Below are positions 37,037 to 47,357 of a stretch of DNA of 64,000 nt, in pieces. The position numbers were made by a program, and so were the translations under genes. The notes beneath the pieces were generated by a model. The model ran no database searches. It worked only from the letters and a program-made list of their open reading frames with translations, and was not told the origin of the DNA. Numbering within the stretch: the first letter of the stretch is position 1; each line of letters starts with the position of its first letter. The DNA lies in the NCBI GenBank assembly GCA_010671905.1, contig JAAHII010000001.1, positions 930,001-994,000 of the forward strand, written 5' to 3'. The stretch comes from Leptolyngbya sp. SIOISBB. Lineage in GTDB: Bacteria > Cyanobacteriota > Cyanobacteriia > Phormidesmidales > Phormidesmidaceae.

Positions 37037-40000
37037 ATGAGCAAGCGTCAACGTGGTGTGGTCTTGACCGAGTACGGTCTGGAGCGATTAGAGGCCGCGA
37101 TCGCGGCAGCCCAAAACCAGGAAAAATATGGCAAGCGCTTTACTCAGGCAGAGTTGTCGGAACGTGCCAACCTCAGCATTAGAACCATCAAGAAGATTCG
37201 CCAGGGTACCGCTCCTGTTGATCAGCCTTCGGTCAAGGCGCTGTTTATCGCGTTCGGCCTGGAACTGGAGTCGGCTGATTATGGACAGCCTGAACCAGCG
37301 CCCCAAGAATCGGAACCTCAACTGGCAAAAACAGATCAGCGGGTTGCGACCAAAATTGACTGGGGTGAAAAGCCCGACACGACGATTTTCTTTGGCCGCG
37401 CTGAGGAGTTAGCGACGCTCAGCGACTGGGTGATGGCAGAGCAGTGTCGCGTGGTGACGTTGCTCGGCATGGGGGGCATTGGCAAAACCTCGCTGGCAGC
37501 CAAACTGGCGGATCAGATTTACGACCAGTTTGATTACGTGATCTGGCGCAGTCTGCGGGAAGCGCCGCCGCTAGAGGAAATTTTGGTGCGGCTGATTCAG
37601 TTCCTTTCGGATCAGCAAGAAACGGAAATCAACTTGCCCAACCGCTTGGGCGAACGCCTCATTCGCCTGTTGCATTACTTGCGGGAGCACCGTTGCTTGC
37701 TGGTGCTGGATAACCTGGAGTCAATTTTACAGGCAGAATCGACGGGGCAATTCCGCGATGGCTATGAAGGCTATGGCGAACTGATTCAGCACATCGGCAG
37801 TACAGAACATCAAAGTTGCCTGGTGCTCACCAGTCGGGAATGTCCCCGTGAACTTGCGCCGATGGCGGGCGATCGCCTACCCGTACGCCTCTGGTCAGTC
37901 ACCGGCATCGACCCTGCCGCCGGACGAGAGATCTTGCAAACCAAGGGGCTGGAACTCGACGAGGCCAATCCCCAAAGTCAGGAACTGATCGATCGCTACA
38001 GCGGTAATCCCCAGGCGCTCCATCTCGTTGCCACGGCGATTCAGCGAGAGTTTTTGGGCGATGTCGATGACTTTTTGGAGGAGGAAGGGGCAGCTGTTGA
38101 GGATGTCCGCACCCTGCTTGATCAGCATCTCACTCGCCTTGCGCCATTGGAGCGATCCATACTGTTCTGGCTCGCCATCAACCGCGAACCTGTGGGACTG
38201 GATGAGCTAATGGAAGACCTGCTACCGCCTGTGACGAAGCGAGAAGTTCGAAGTGCGTTGAGGGGGGTTGAGCGATCGCTACCTGATTGAGACGGTCGGC
38301 AAACAGTTCACCCTGCAAAAACGTGATCATGGAATTTGCCAGCGATCGCTTTGTCGCAAAAGCGAGACAGGAGCTCAAAACACAGCAGTTTGAAATTCTT
38401 CATACCCACGCCGTCATGAAAGCCTCTTCCAAGAATCATGTGCGTGAAACACAAGTACGCCTCATCCTACAGCCAATAACTGCCGCGACTGATAACTTAG
38501 GACGCGCTGTCGAAGAAGCATTGAAAATAATTCATCGACAGACAATCTGGTATCAAGGGTATGTCGCTGGAAACCTATTGAACTTTTTGTGCCAGTTGCA
38601 ATTGGCCCACCGAACATTTGATTTTTCAGGTTTGACATTGAGACAAGCCTCTTTAAGTGGTGTAGAGCTACACCACTTAAATCTAGTTGGTAGTCATTGG
38701 ATTCAGCCCGACTTAACGCATCTGTTTGGGGTGATCAATGTCCTTGCGTACAGTCCGGATGGACGGTGGCTAGCAAGTGGGAGTAACGATTGCACCATTC
38801 GGCTGTGGCAGGCCGACACAGCTGAATGTAAGCAAATGCTCCTCGGGCATACCATGTGGATTAGAGAGCTCGTCTTCAGCCCCAACGGTCAATGGTTAGC
38901 CAGTAGTAGCAGTGATGGAAAAATTCGGCTGTGGCAACTCAGTCAAGGGGAATGGACCTGTAAACATATTCTGGCAGGGCACACCAAGTGGGTCAGGTCA
39001 GTTGCGTTTAGCCCTGATGGTCAATGGTTGGCCAGTGGCAGTGGGGATACCACTATTCGAATCTGGCAAGTCATTACTGGGGAATGCAAACGAGTTCTTT
39101 CAGAACATGCTGATTGGGTGAGGTCGGTTACTTTTAGTCCTGACGGCCAATGGTTGGCCAGTGGCAGTGGTGATACCACTATGCGAGTCTGGCAAGTCAG
39201 CACTGGGGAATGCAAACGGGTTCTTACTGGACACCAAAAATGGGTTAAGACAGTCGTATTTAGCAGGGATGGTAAATATCTAGCAAGTGGTAGCGGGGAT
39301 GGAACGATTCGCCTCTGGCAAGTCGACACCGGGCAATGTAGACATGTTTTGACCGAGCACAAGGACTTTGTCAGTTCACTCGTTTTCAGTCCAGACGGTC
39401 AATGGTTAGCGAGTAGCAGTGGAGATAAAACCGTTCGACTATGGCAGGTCAGCACCGGAACTTGTCAACATACGTTGATTGGTCATACCAACCGGGTTAA
39501 GACGGTCATTTTTAGCCCAGACGGTCAATGGCTGGCAAGTGGTGGAGCAGATCCTACAGCTCGGCTCTGGGAAGTTAGTAGCGGGGAATGCAAACATACG
39601 TTGATTGGTCATACCAACAGAGTCTTAGCAGTTGTTTTTAGTCCCGATAGTCGATGGCTGGCAAGTGGCAGTAGTGATGCGACGTTAAGACTCTGGCAAA
39701 TCAGCACCGGAGAATGCCGACATGTTTTCAAAGGTCACGTCAATCGGGTTAATTCAGTCACCTTCAGTCCAGACGGCCAAGGGTTAGTGAGTGGCAGCGG
39801 GGATGCCATCATTCGCCTATGGGACGTTACAACTGGGAAGTGTCTGCAAACCTTGACGGGCCACACTGATTTCATTAGTTCAGTTGCTTTGACCTCTGAT
39901 GGTCAGTGGCTAGCGAGTGGTAGTGGAGATGCCATGATCCGCCTATGGGACGTTAAGACTGGGAAGTGTCTACAAACCTTGACGGGCCACACTGATTCCC

Positions 40001-40747
40001 CTCGACTCAGTTGTGTTTAGTCCGGATGATCAATGGCTGGCTAGTGCTAGTGATGATCACACCCTCCGCCTATGGCAAGTTGGTACTGGAGAGTGTTTTC
40101 AGACTTGGACCGATCACACTGACTGGGTAAGGTCGGTCAGCTTTAGTCCAGATGGTCGGTGGTTAGCAAGTTGCAGTGAAGATAATACAATTCGCCTGTG
40201 GCAAGTTGGGACGCAGGAATGCTGTGCAGTCTTGAGGGGACACACCAACGGTGTTAAGTCGGTAGCTTTTAGTCCGGATGGCAGATGGCTGGCCAGTAGT
40301 AGCGAAGATAAAACCATTAGGCTTTGGCAAGCTCATAGCGGGGAATGTCAACTAACCTTAAAGGGACATGAGAATCTAATTATTGCCGTCGTTTTTAGCC
40401 CAGATGGTGAATTGTTAGCCAGTGCTAGTGACACTACCATTCGGCTATGGCACTTCCGCACAGGAACTTGTCAAAAAGTGTTGGTCGAACATACTGATTT
40501 TGTTAGAACTTTAGCCTTTAGCCCCAATGGACAATACTTGGCGAGTGGTAGCAGTGATGACACCGTCCGTCTATGGAATGTCAATACCGGCAATTGCTTG
40601 AAGGTGTTACCGATATCTCGCCCTTACCAAGGTAGCGATATTACAGGTGCTCAAGGATTATCTCCAGTACAGCGAGCCTCTCTTTTGGCTCTGGGAGCGG
40701 TTGACCATACTTATACAAACCATATAGACCCGCCGCGATTCCATTAG
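37037..40747 (+). pseudogene. STAND (NB-ARC) ATPase with WD40 repeats, frameshifted
   Basis: If repaired, one protein of about 1236 residues. An N-terminal helix-turn-helix-like domain (about 20-85) comes first. The NB-ARC ATPase follows, with 'FFGRAEEL', P-loop 'GMGGIGKTS' and Walker B 'CLLVLDN'. A winged-helix/linker region comes next, and then 15 WD40 repeats and a short tail ('SDITGAQGLSP'). The frame is broken by one extra base in each of three homopolymers: G6 (38262-38267), A5 (38317-38321) and C4 (39998-40001). Deleting these gives 'ALRGLSDRYLIETVG', 'FTLQNVIMEFASDRF' and 'GHTDSLDSVVFSP', all as in intact relatives. STAND proteins act as sensors in signalling, defence or cell death; the ligand here is unknown. 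Confidence 0.87.
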
Positions 40748-40980
40748 GATCTAAGCGATTCGGTGATGACGGCCATGGTGCCGAGGCAAAACACCAGCAC
40801 CAGCGATCGCACTGCCAGCCTTTCGAGCAGCCAAATCATTAGACAAGCGACGACCTCCAGGTTGAACACCCAAGCCATTACATAGGTCACTGTGCAACCG
40901 GCTAGCCCCAGCAAGAAATATTTCACCGCCCTCGTGGCTAGCCTGAATAGCCAACTTTGAGAATGCTGTTGTCTCCTCAT
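40744..40980 (-). CDS. small two-helix membrane protein, paralogue 2
   Basis: 78 residues, paralogue of the protein at 36517-36750, with the same two-helix plan and the same C-terminal 'AVITESLRS'. The ATG at 40980 aligns with the paralogue's start; longer frames upstream give no similarity. Its 3' end overlaps the STAND gene's 3' end by four bases on the opposite strand. Function is unknown. Confidence 0.65.
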   Translation of the reverse strand: MRRQQHSQSWLFRLATRAVKYFLLGLAGCTVTYVMAWVFNLEVVACLMIWLLERLAVRSLVLVFCLGTMAVITESLRS

Positions 40981-41618
40981 GGTTGGGCCTCTGAAATGCG
41001 TCATGAAGTCAGTATCAAGAGAGCAACCCCATCGCACCAGGAAACTTGAATGTCTTAAAAGAAAGATGCCGGAAATTTTGTGCCGGACATGGGTAAATCT
41101 ATCGAAAAGCTTTTTCAGCAAGCTTTCCGGCTCCCAGATGCGATTTTCAAAAAAGTCCAAGTTCCCCTAATCGAGGTCGGAAACTTTCCCCTAACTTGCC
41201 AATTGGCGGGAACTGCTATCACTTGGGCGGAGCTACTTCCGAGGCGTATTGCTAACGCAACATCAGCTCCTGAAACGGAAAATCTGGTCCCGCCTACGAA
41301 TATCAACCACGAGTTCCACAAGCAGTTTTGCACAGCGCGATCGCCCCTACCTGCCATGATTTCCCGGTCAGATTAAAAACGTCATAATAGCGCAAAAACG
41401 CTATCCCTAGGGGCATCGTTAGTCACTGCACTCTGAATGGAGGGGCTGTCAGAGATTGTCCCATCAGGCAGTGTTCATGCTCGCAACGAGATTAAGGCAA
41501 CCCATTGATAGTAAGTGTTCCAAACCTGAGCAGCCTTGCTATACTTCGGTGCCATAGCTCGCCCTATTTGTTTTAGATAAATAGATGTCAGTCCGGGTGT
41601 TTAGCGCTTCCTAAGGTC
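40981..41618. other. 638-base intergenic region
   Basis: It begins with sequence related to the region upstream of the first small paralogue (shared CAGTAT and GAG-GC pieces). Short open frames here have no coding character I trust. No repeat or RNA gene was recognised. Confidence 0.4.
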
Positions 41619-43532
41619 ATGACTTCCTCCTTTTCATTCGCTGCATTAGATCGCTTTGTGGCTGCCCTTGAGCATCAAATTCAAGCGGCGATCGCCGATG
41701 CCTCCCCCAACTCTCCGCCGACCATTCGCTGCCGGTTTCAACAGAAGCGGCTACTGGTTTTGTCAGAGGAGCAGGTGGCCGCTGTCACCGCAGCCGATCG
41801 CGACGAGCGGTTTAAGGCCTTGGCCTTAGCGATGGGCCAGGGACTCGAAGCAGCAGAAATACCCGATGAAGTGCTGGACGAAAACGGTGAGTTGTCAGCA
41901 CGGCTGTATCTACGACAGCTCGGGACTGCCAGCCCCTATGCGGCCCGCACCTGGAATTGGCAACCAGCTGATACGACTGCCGCGATCGCGGATGCGACTA
42001 CCGATGCCGAGGACGCCGTTGCCGACGTTCCTCCGCAAGTGACTGAGGTGACCTCCAGTTCTTTGGTGCTGTTGTCTCATCCCACCGATGATGAAGATGT
42101 TTTGCCCGATGCGGCAGCCCCGACAACTGCCTTATCGCATTACCCGGTGAGCGTTTGGCAAGCCATCAAAGGCTTCACCGAACCTGACGGCTGGCGGCAA
42201 AGTTGGCAAACTGTTACCGCCGATTGGCACGACCTGCCGTGGCGCTCTGTCCTCGGCTTGGCCCTGGCTGGTGTCACCGTGGGCGCGATCGCTTACGGCA
42301 CAACTCGTCCCTGTATGGTGGGAAATTGCGAGCAACGACAAATTGCGAGCGATCTGAGCCAAGAGACGTTGACTGACCTCGCGGGCACCCCGACCCCCGA
42401 TGAAGTCAGGCGCGCCCACCAAGATTTGCAGAATGCTATCCGGCTCGTGGCCGCGATTCCGCCTTGGTCATCTCACTATGATGCGGCGCAGGCTGAGCTG
42501 CTCCGCTATCGCACCCAACTATCTGATCTGGAATGGATTATTGCCGGTCAAGAAAGCGCGACTCAAGCCTCAGAAAAGAGTCAAAATCCACCTCACCCTG
42601 TACCGGTGTGGGTAGAAGTTCATCTGCTTTGGCAAAAAGCCATTAACCATCTGCAACGGGTGCCGTCAGATAGCTACCTGGCCGATTTTGCCAACAAAAA
42701 GATCACCGAATACGAAGCCAACTACACCACGATCGGGCAACGACTATCCATTGAGGAAGCGGCGGAAGGCAATTTAAATGAGGCCCTTGAGGCTGGGGAA
42801 CTAGCTGTTGCTCAAACGGAAGCGGCGACCACCTTGAACGATTGGATAGTCGCCCAGCGGGAATGGAATCGAGCGATGCAGGCCATTAGCAAAATCCCCC
42901 AAGGCACTCTGGCTTATGAGGAAGCGCGATCGCTCTTGGCGGATTATCGCCGTCAATCCATCCAAACTCGCACCCGCGTCACTTTTGAAAAGTCTGGCGA
43001 GCGAGCCTATCAAGATGCTCTGGCCGACGCGGCCCAGGCTCAAGCTGCTGAGCGCGCTAACCAGTGGACCCAAGCAGTCACCTTCTGGAGTGAGGCCTAT
43101 GCGCAAATGCGTCAGGTACCCAGAAATACCCTGCGCTATGCCGACGCTCAAGGGCTACTCAGTGGCTACCAAACTTCGTTAAAGCAAGCTCAAAACAAAC
43201 TCAAGCAAGCAGTGGCGTTACAGTCCATCGACGAAGATCTGGCCACTCTGTGTCCGATCGCTGAGGGTATCTGCACCTATAGCTACAGCCCCCAACAGGT
43301 TGAGCTGATGCTGCGATCGCCTTACGATAGTGCCATTCGTCAGTCCACTTCGCCGCCCTCGACTCAAGGTCGCCTGAACCGCAATGATTCGATCATTGCC
43401 GAAACTCATGAACTGGTGCAAAACATTATGCAGTTAGGCAACCAAGTCCAGCTGCCGATCGTGATTTACGATGACAATCGTCAATTTATTGCTCGCTATA
43501 AGCCAGAATATGGCGGTTTTGTGAAAAACTGA
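41619..43532 (+). CDS. conserved cyanobacterial membrane protein of unknown function
   Basis: 637 residues. The N-terminal domain (about 1-105) is helical and contains 'LDRFVAALEHQIQAAIAD'. A variable acidic linker follows. A single transmembrane helix lies near residues 210-230 ('SVLGLALAGVTVGAIAYGTT'). The long C-terminal part is Ala/Gln-rich and helical, with TPR-like or coiled repeats ('WNRAMQAISKIPQGTLAYEE', 'WSEAYAQMRQVPRNTLRYAD' are two related units about 75 residues apart). No enzyme motif is visible. The repeated W..A...I..IP..T..Y.EA unit is the most distinctive feature. Role unknown. Confidence 0.7.
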   Translation: MTSSFSFAALDRFVAALEHQIQAAIADASPNSPPTIRCRFQQKRLLVLSEEQVAAVTAADRDERFKALALAMGQGLEAAEIPDEVLDENGELSARLYLRQLGTASPYAARTWNWQPADTTAAIADATTDAEDAVADVPPQVTEVTSSSLVLLSHPTDDEDVLPDAAAPTTALSHYPVSVWQAIKGFTEPDGWRQSWQTVTADWHDLPWRSVLGLALAGVTVGAIAYGTTRPCMVGNCEQRQIASDLSQETLTDLAGTPTPDEVRRAHQDLQNAIRLVAAIPPWSSHYDAAQAELLRYRTQLSDLEWIIAGQESATQASEKSQNPPHPVPVWVEVHLLWQKAINHLQRVPSDSYLADFANKKITEYEANYTTIGQRLSIEEAAEGNLNEALEAGELAVAQTEAATTLNDWIVAQREWNRAMQAISKIPQGTLAYEEARSLLADYRRQSIQTRTRVTFEKSGERAYQDALADAAQAQAAERANQWTQAVTFWSEAYAQMRQVPRNTLRYADAQGLLSGYQTSLKQAQNKLKQAVALQSIDEDLATLCPIAEGICTYSYSPQQVELMLRSPYDSAIRQSTSPPSTQGRLNRNDSIIAETHELVQNIMQLGNQVQLPIVIYDDNRQFIARYKPEYGGFVKN

Positions 43533-43730
43533 GCAACGACTGGTTCCTGCCTCAGTTCGGTTTTGACCTCAGTTCTTAGGGTGGGCGCTGCCCTCGGACC
43601 CTGACGAAACGATCACGACCCAAAGCTCATAGATGACAAGCTAATCGGTTGTGCCCGTAGCGACTCATCCCTTTACCGCTTGAAAAAGCTTCCCAAACTG
43701 CCTTTCTTGCTGCGATCTAGCGAGTGCAAT

Positions 43731-44258
43731 ATGACTACCCAAACCCAGTTCGTCTTATATATTGCGACCACCCTGGATGGCTATATTGCCAGTGCTGACG
43801 GGGGCATTGACTGGCTGACTGCTTTAGACGCTGACGATGAAGACCTTGGGTATGAGGCTTTTTACCAGGAGATTGAGGCGCTGGTGATGGGGGCGGCCAC
43901 CTATGAGCAAGTGTTGACGTTTGGTGACTGGCCCTACACCAATAAATTGTCCTATGTGTTAACCCACCGCAATTTCTCCACTGAGCGCAGCGACATCCAG
44001 TTCGTCCACGATATTGAAGCCTTGTTGACCGCAATCCAGAATCAGGGATTCCAGCGAATTTGGGTTGTGGGGGGTGGCCAAATTGCGGCCGAGTTTATGC
44101 GCCGAAGATTAATCAACGACTGGATTTTGGCGATCGCCCCGATCATCTTGGGTGACGGCATTTCGCTCTACCAAAACGTCCCCCTGCAAAAACTCCAGCT
44201 GCTCAGCACCCGCCGCTTTCAGTCGGGCATCGTGGAATTGCACTACAAAAATACATAA
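43731..44258 (+). CDS. dihydrofolate reductase-like (RibD C-terminal) protein
   Basis: About 175 residues with the DHFR/RibD-reductase fold: 'VLYIATTLDGYIASADGGID' at the N-terminus, 'VMGAATYEQV', and the NADPH-binding 'WVVGGGQIAAEFMRR', then 'APIILGDGISLY'. These are the usual signatures of YwjB/YyaP-type reductases. They are probably not true DHFR, and the substrate is unknown. The start is placed at the ATG at 43731; the upstream 17 codons are unrelated to the family. Confidence 0.82.
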   Translation: MTTQTQFVLYIATTLDGYIASADGGIDWLTALDADDEDLGYEAFYQEIEALVMGAATYEQVLTFGDWPYTNKLSYVLTHRNFSTERSDIQFVHDIEALLTAIQNQGFQRIWVVGGGQIAAEFMRRRLINDWILAIAPIILGDGISLYQNVPLQKLQLLSTRRFQSGIVELHYKNT

Positions 44259-44357
44259 AAGTTTCGCTGCCCGCTACCAGCCTCAATAAGCTAACTTCGC
44301 TAAAATCCATATGGAATAATCATCCATATTTCTACATTTTCAAAAGTTGAGAAGTTT

Positions 44358-44948
44358 ATGGGGCTTGACGTTCCTGCAATCTATGCTGTTTATCCTCGGC
44401 AAGAGCAACCGATTCATTGCTTGGATGAGCAAGAAGTAGTGGCTCTTCTAGGCAAGTTAAGCGATTGGAAGAACCCTGCAGATGCAGGCATTTGCATATG
44501 TACTTGCCGCAATTACTGGCATCAAGGTCTGCTTAAGAAAATATGCAAAGGGGCCAATATTGAGGCAGTAGATTTTATTTGGGAGATTCCTTCTTATGCC
44601 ACCCTAATTGATACTGAATTGGATGCCGCTCAGCAAGGAATTAAGCAACTGTTTAACCTTCTCAAATCAGAGTTGCCAGATTTAGGAGAGTGGGAAGACG
44701 AAGGGATTCAAGATTTCAGATACTGCCGCGATTTGAGTATGGGCAGAAAGATTGAGACAGAAAACGATGACCCTAGACAATATCTCAACGCGTTTAAAAA
44801 AGCAGAAGTACAGTTATACATAGATAGTGAAAGCTGGGGGTTTGAAGCAAACAGATCCTTTTGCAGTCATATCAAAACACTGCACTTTAAAATTCATGAA
44901 GCTATTGAAAAAGATGCCTACTTTGTTTACGTATTACTCAGAGCATAA
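44358..44948 (+). CDS. hypothetical protein
   Basis: 196 residues, soluble, with several Cys in the first half ('AGICICTCRNYWHQGLLKKI') and no signal peptide or membrane segment. I do not recognise the family. Base composition is lower in G+C than most neighbours, which may mean recent acquisition. It stands alone between a DHFR-like gene and a convergent VOC gene. Confidence 0.6.
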   Translation: MGLDVPAIYAVYPRQEQPIHCLDEQEVVALLGKLSDWKNPADAGICICTCRNYWHQGLLKKICKGANIEAVDFIWEIPSYATLIDTELDAAQQGIKQLFNLLKSELPDLGEWEDEGIQDFRYCRDLSMGRKIETENDDPRQYLNAFKKAEVQLYIDSESWGFEANRSFCSHIKTLHFKIHEAIEKDAYFVYVLLRA

Positions 44949-45108
44949 GGATATTTCGCTCCTAAAACCAGGATATTCGTGTATGAGCTCTGCTCTGCGG
45001 CTGTGCTTAACACAGCCGCATTTCATCATAATGAAGCACTTGTCAAAGGCGTCGTCTCATAAAAATTGCGATCGCCCAACGATCAATCATGGCGACATTA
45101 CTTTGCAC

Positions 45109-45906
45109 CTAGGCAGTTGCCGATTGTTCAGACATTTCGATGATGGTGAAATACCCTCCCTGAGGGTCTTGCAAGATCACAAAGCGACCAACATCCGGAA
45201 TTTCAATCGGGGTCATATCGGCTCGTCCGCCAAGGTTTTGGGCTTTTTTAAGGGTGGCATCGCAGTCTTCCACCGCAAAATACACTACCCAGTTGGGCGG
45301 TACCTCACCCCAATCTGGTTGAATCTCGATCATGCCAGCGCCTGAGTTACCGGCCCGTTGAAATTCGGTGTAGTCTCCACCCAGCGCATTTTTACTACTG
45401 TGAGTTGTCCAGCCAAATAGCTTGGTGTAAAAGTCAGTGGCTGCCGCCAAGTCTTTAGTCTGTAATTCATTCCAGCAAAAGGTATTCGGTTCATTCACCA
45501 AATCCGCCCCCATATGCTGTCCGGGTTGCCAAAGTGCGAAAACGGCCCCAGTCGGATCTTGCAGTAGACTCATGCGCCCAGATTCCATCACATCACAGGG
45601 CGGCTGTAATACCTGACCGCCCAGCGCTTGGGCTTGTGCTGTGCTGTCGTCAACATTTTCGACGGCGACATAGCTTAGCCAATAGGGTGGTCCTGAGTGC
45701 TGCATCTCTGCAGGAATTTGGTACAAAGCACAAACATTCTTACCGGCCTTTTCGAGCATCGTATAAGTGCCAGCTTCCCCAGCCGGGACATCAGTCGCGG
45801 TCCAATCAAACAGATTGGTGTAGAACTTTTTTGCCCCTTCAGCATCCGTCGTTGCTAGGTCAACCCAGCAAAATGTACCTGGTGCATAGGATTTGAACTC
45901 AACCAT
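45109..45906 (-). CDS. VOC family (glyoxalase-like) protein, two domains
   Basis: 265 residues formed of two tandem vicinal-oxygen-chelate modules, about 1-125 and 130-262. Each starts with a 'TFCW..L.T.D...A..FY..LF.WT' motif and ends in 'DP.G..F.(L/I)'. Such proteins bind metal and small molecules (glyoxalase, dioxygenase, antibiotic-binding). The particular residues do not identify a substrate. The start at 45906 is an ATG. Confidence 0.85.
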   Translation of the reverse strand: MVEFKSYAPGTFCWVDLATTDAEGAKKFYTNLFDWTATDVPAGEAGTYTMLEKAGKNVCALYQIPAEMQHSGPPYWLSYVAVENVDDSTAQAQALGGQVLQPPCDVMESGRMSLLQDPTGAVFALWQPGQHMGADLVNEPNTFCWNELQTKDLAAATDFYTKLFGWTTHSSKNALGGDYTEFQRAGNSGAGMIEIQPDWGEVPPNWVVYFAVEDCDATLKKAQNLGGRADMTPIEIPDVGRFVILQDPQGGYFTIIEMSEQSATA

Positions 45907-46221
45907 CTCGCTACCTCCGCAGCAATTATGAACTCAATTCAATCGACGCTAATCAGACTCAATCTCTGCCCGCACCCAAAACTCTGAGCGACGGAAAAAA
46001 CGTCACTGGCAGGCCAAAAGTCAGGCAACTATCACAAGATATAGTTCATTTGAACCATAAGATCAAGGGCCACAAATTGGGGTGATGACACTCACTCCCA
46101 ACGCTTCTTTTATCAAGCGATCGCCTGTTTCCTGGGAAGAGTTTCAGGACTTCCCACTCTGGCAGGTCATTCTGGTTGCATCAGTTCACATGAACGAGGC
46201 GAATCCCTAACAAAGCGACGC
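45907..46221. other. 315-base intergenic region
   Basis: It lies upstream of the VOC gene and downstream of the FetB-like gene. The only symmetry seen is a short GTTCACATGAAC palindrome near 46184. No gene is visible. Confidence 0.35.
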
Positions 46222-47001
46222 TCAAGGCAAGACTAATTGTTCCGCATCGTTAAAAAAGAGCCGTCGAATGCCAGCCGTCACGAGAATTGCCGCCAACAGG
46301 TCAGAAAAGGCCAGCATAAAGATAATCAACATTTGGTACAGCGCCGCGTTGAGCGGATCGGCCCCGCTCAGTAACTGTCCGGTAATGATGCCTGGGAGTT
46401 TGACGATGCCGACGACCATCATGGCGTTAATGGTCGGAATGAGTCCGGCTTTGATCGCCTCACGGCGGTAGGTCGCGATCGCCTGTTGAGGAGAGGCCCC
46501 CAAACTCAGATGCGTTTCAATGACGACTGGATTTCTTTTAAGACTGGTGACGAGGCGATCGCCAGCGATGGTGGCGGCGGTCATCGCGTTCCCCAGCACA
46601 ATGCCCGTCAAGGGAATGAGATAGCGGGGCTCGTACCACACCTCGGGGCGAATGATGACGCCCATGGTGTAGACCATTGTCAGCAACAAAGTCGTGAGTA
46701 GCGACCCAGCCAACAGGGGCAGCAAGCGCGACAATCGCCGATCAATGCGATTGCGGGCGACAACTGTGGCGATCGCCAGCATGACCAACACCACGGTAAT
46801 CACACTGTAAGGATTCCGCCAGGTAAACACGATCGCGAGGACGTAGCCGACTGCCAACAGCTGCAATACGGTCCGAGCCGTGGCGTTTAACAGCGTCAAC
46901 TCCAAGCCCAGTTGTTGCCAGCGCACCAGAGCGATCGCGGCCGCCATAAGCCCCAACGCGAGGGCAATTTGCCCGAGACCGAGGGTAATCACGACGACCA
47001 C
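46222..47001 (-). CDS. FetB-like ABC permease (UPF0014)
   Basis: About 259 residues with seven or so membrane helices. It belongs to the UPF0014/YbbM family, whose E. coli member FetB works with the ATPase FetA in iron export and oxidative-stress resistance. Typical segments are 'LTGIVLGNAMTAATIAGDRL', 'LSLGASPQQAI' and 'GIVKLPGIITGQLLSG' split around helices. No ATP-binding partner is next to it. The start is GTG at 47001 or the GTG at 46992, which fits relatives better. Confidence 0.82.
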   Translation of the reverse strand: MVVVITLGLGQIALALGLMAAAIALVRWQQLGLELTLLNATARTVLQLLAVGYVLAIVFTWRNPYSVITVVLVMLAIATVVARNRIDRRLSRLLPLLAGSLLTTLLLTMVYTMGVIIRPEVWYEPRYLIPLTGIVLGNAMTAATIAGDRLVTSLKRNPVVIETHLSLGASPQQAIATYRREAIKAGLIPTINAMMVVGIVKLPGIITGQLLSGADPLNAALYQMLIIFMLAFSDLLAAILVTAGIRRLFFNDAEQLVLP

Positions 47002-47357
47002 ACCCCTCGTTGCCGTAACTCAAGCACCGTCACCATTAAGAAACGACGGTCTCGCATGAAATCGGTTTTGGCATGCCTTTTATCAAGAGAAAAAGCTTTC
47101 AGCATTGACTAAAATCTATTTCAACCTTTAGGGTGTTTTTACTTAATAAGTGTTAAGTCGTCAACGATATTAACTGTATTTTTCTATACTATTGTTAAGG
47201 ACACTGATACATCCTCCTGATTTATTCGGTGTGGGACTGACGATATTAGCGCCTTGATGGGATGACGTGAGCTCAGTCACTGGCTCTTGCATGGCCTTGA
47301 TGCCTAGGTTCGGAGAGGCTTTTACGCTCTTGTCGAAAAGTGTTAGAGGATTTCGCA
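47002..47357. other. divergent intergenic region
   Basis: It separates the FetB-like and ABC1 kinase genes, which diverge. It is A/T-rich around 47110-47200 and probably holds both promoters. No RNA gene or repeat was seen. Confidence 0.4.

Noticed and set aside
36811-37044. Minus-strand open frame of 77 codons before the STAND gene
   Set aside because: It has no Shine-Dalgarno site and no recognisable similarity, and it occupies the probable promoter region of the STAND gene; real coding is possible but unsupported.
41080-41376. Plus-strand open frame of 98 codons and an opposing one of 80
   Set aside because: They overlap each other, with no coding character or family likeness in either.
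44827-45345. Plus-strand open frame of 172 codons
   Set aside because: It overlaps the hypothetical gene's end and the VOC gene on the other strand; its translation is a shadow of both.
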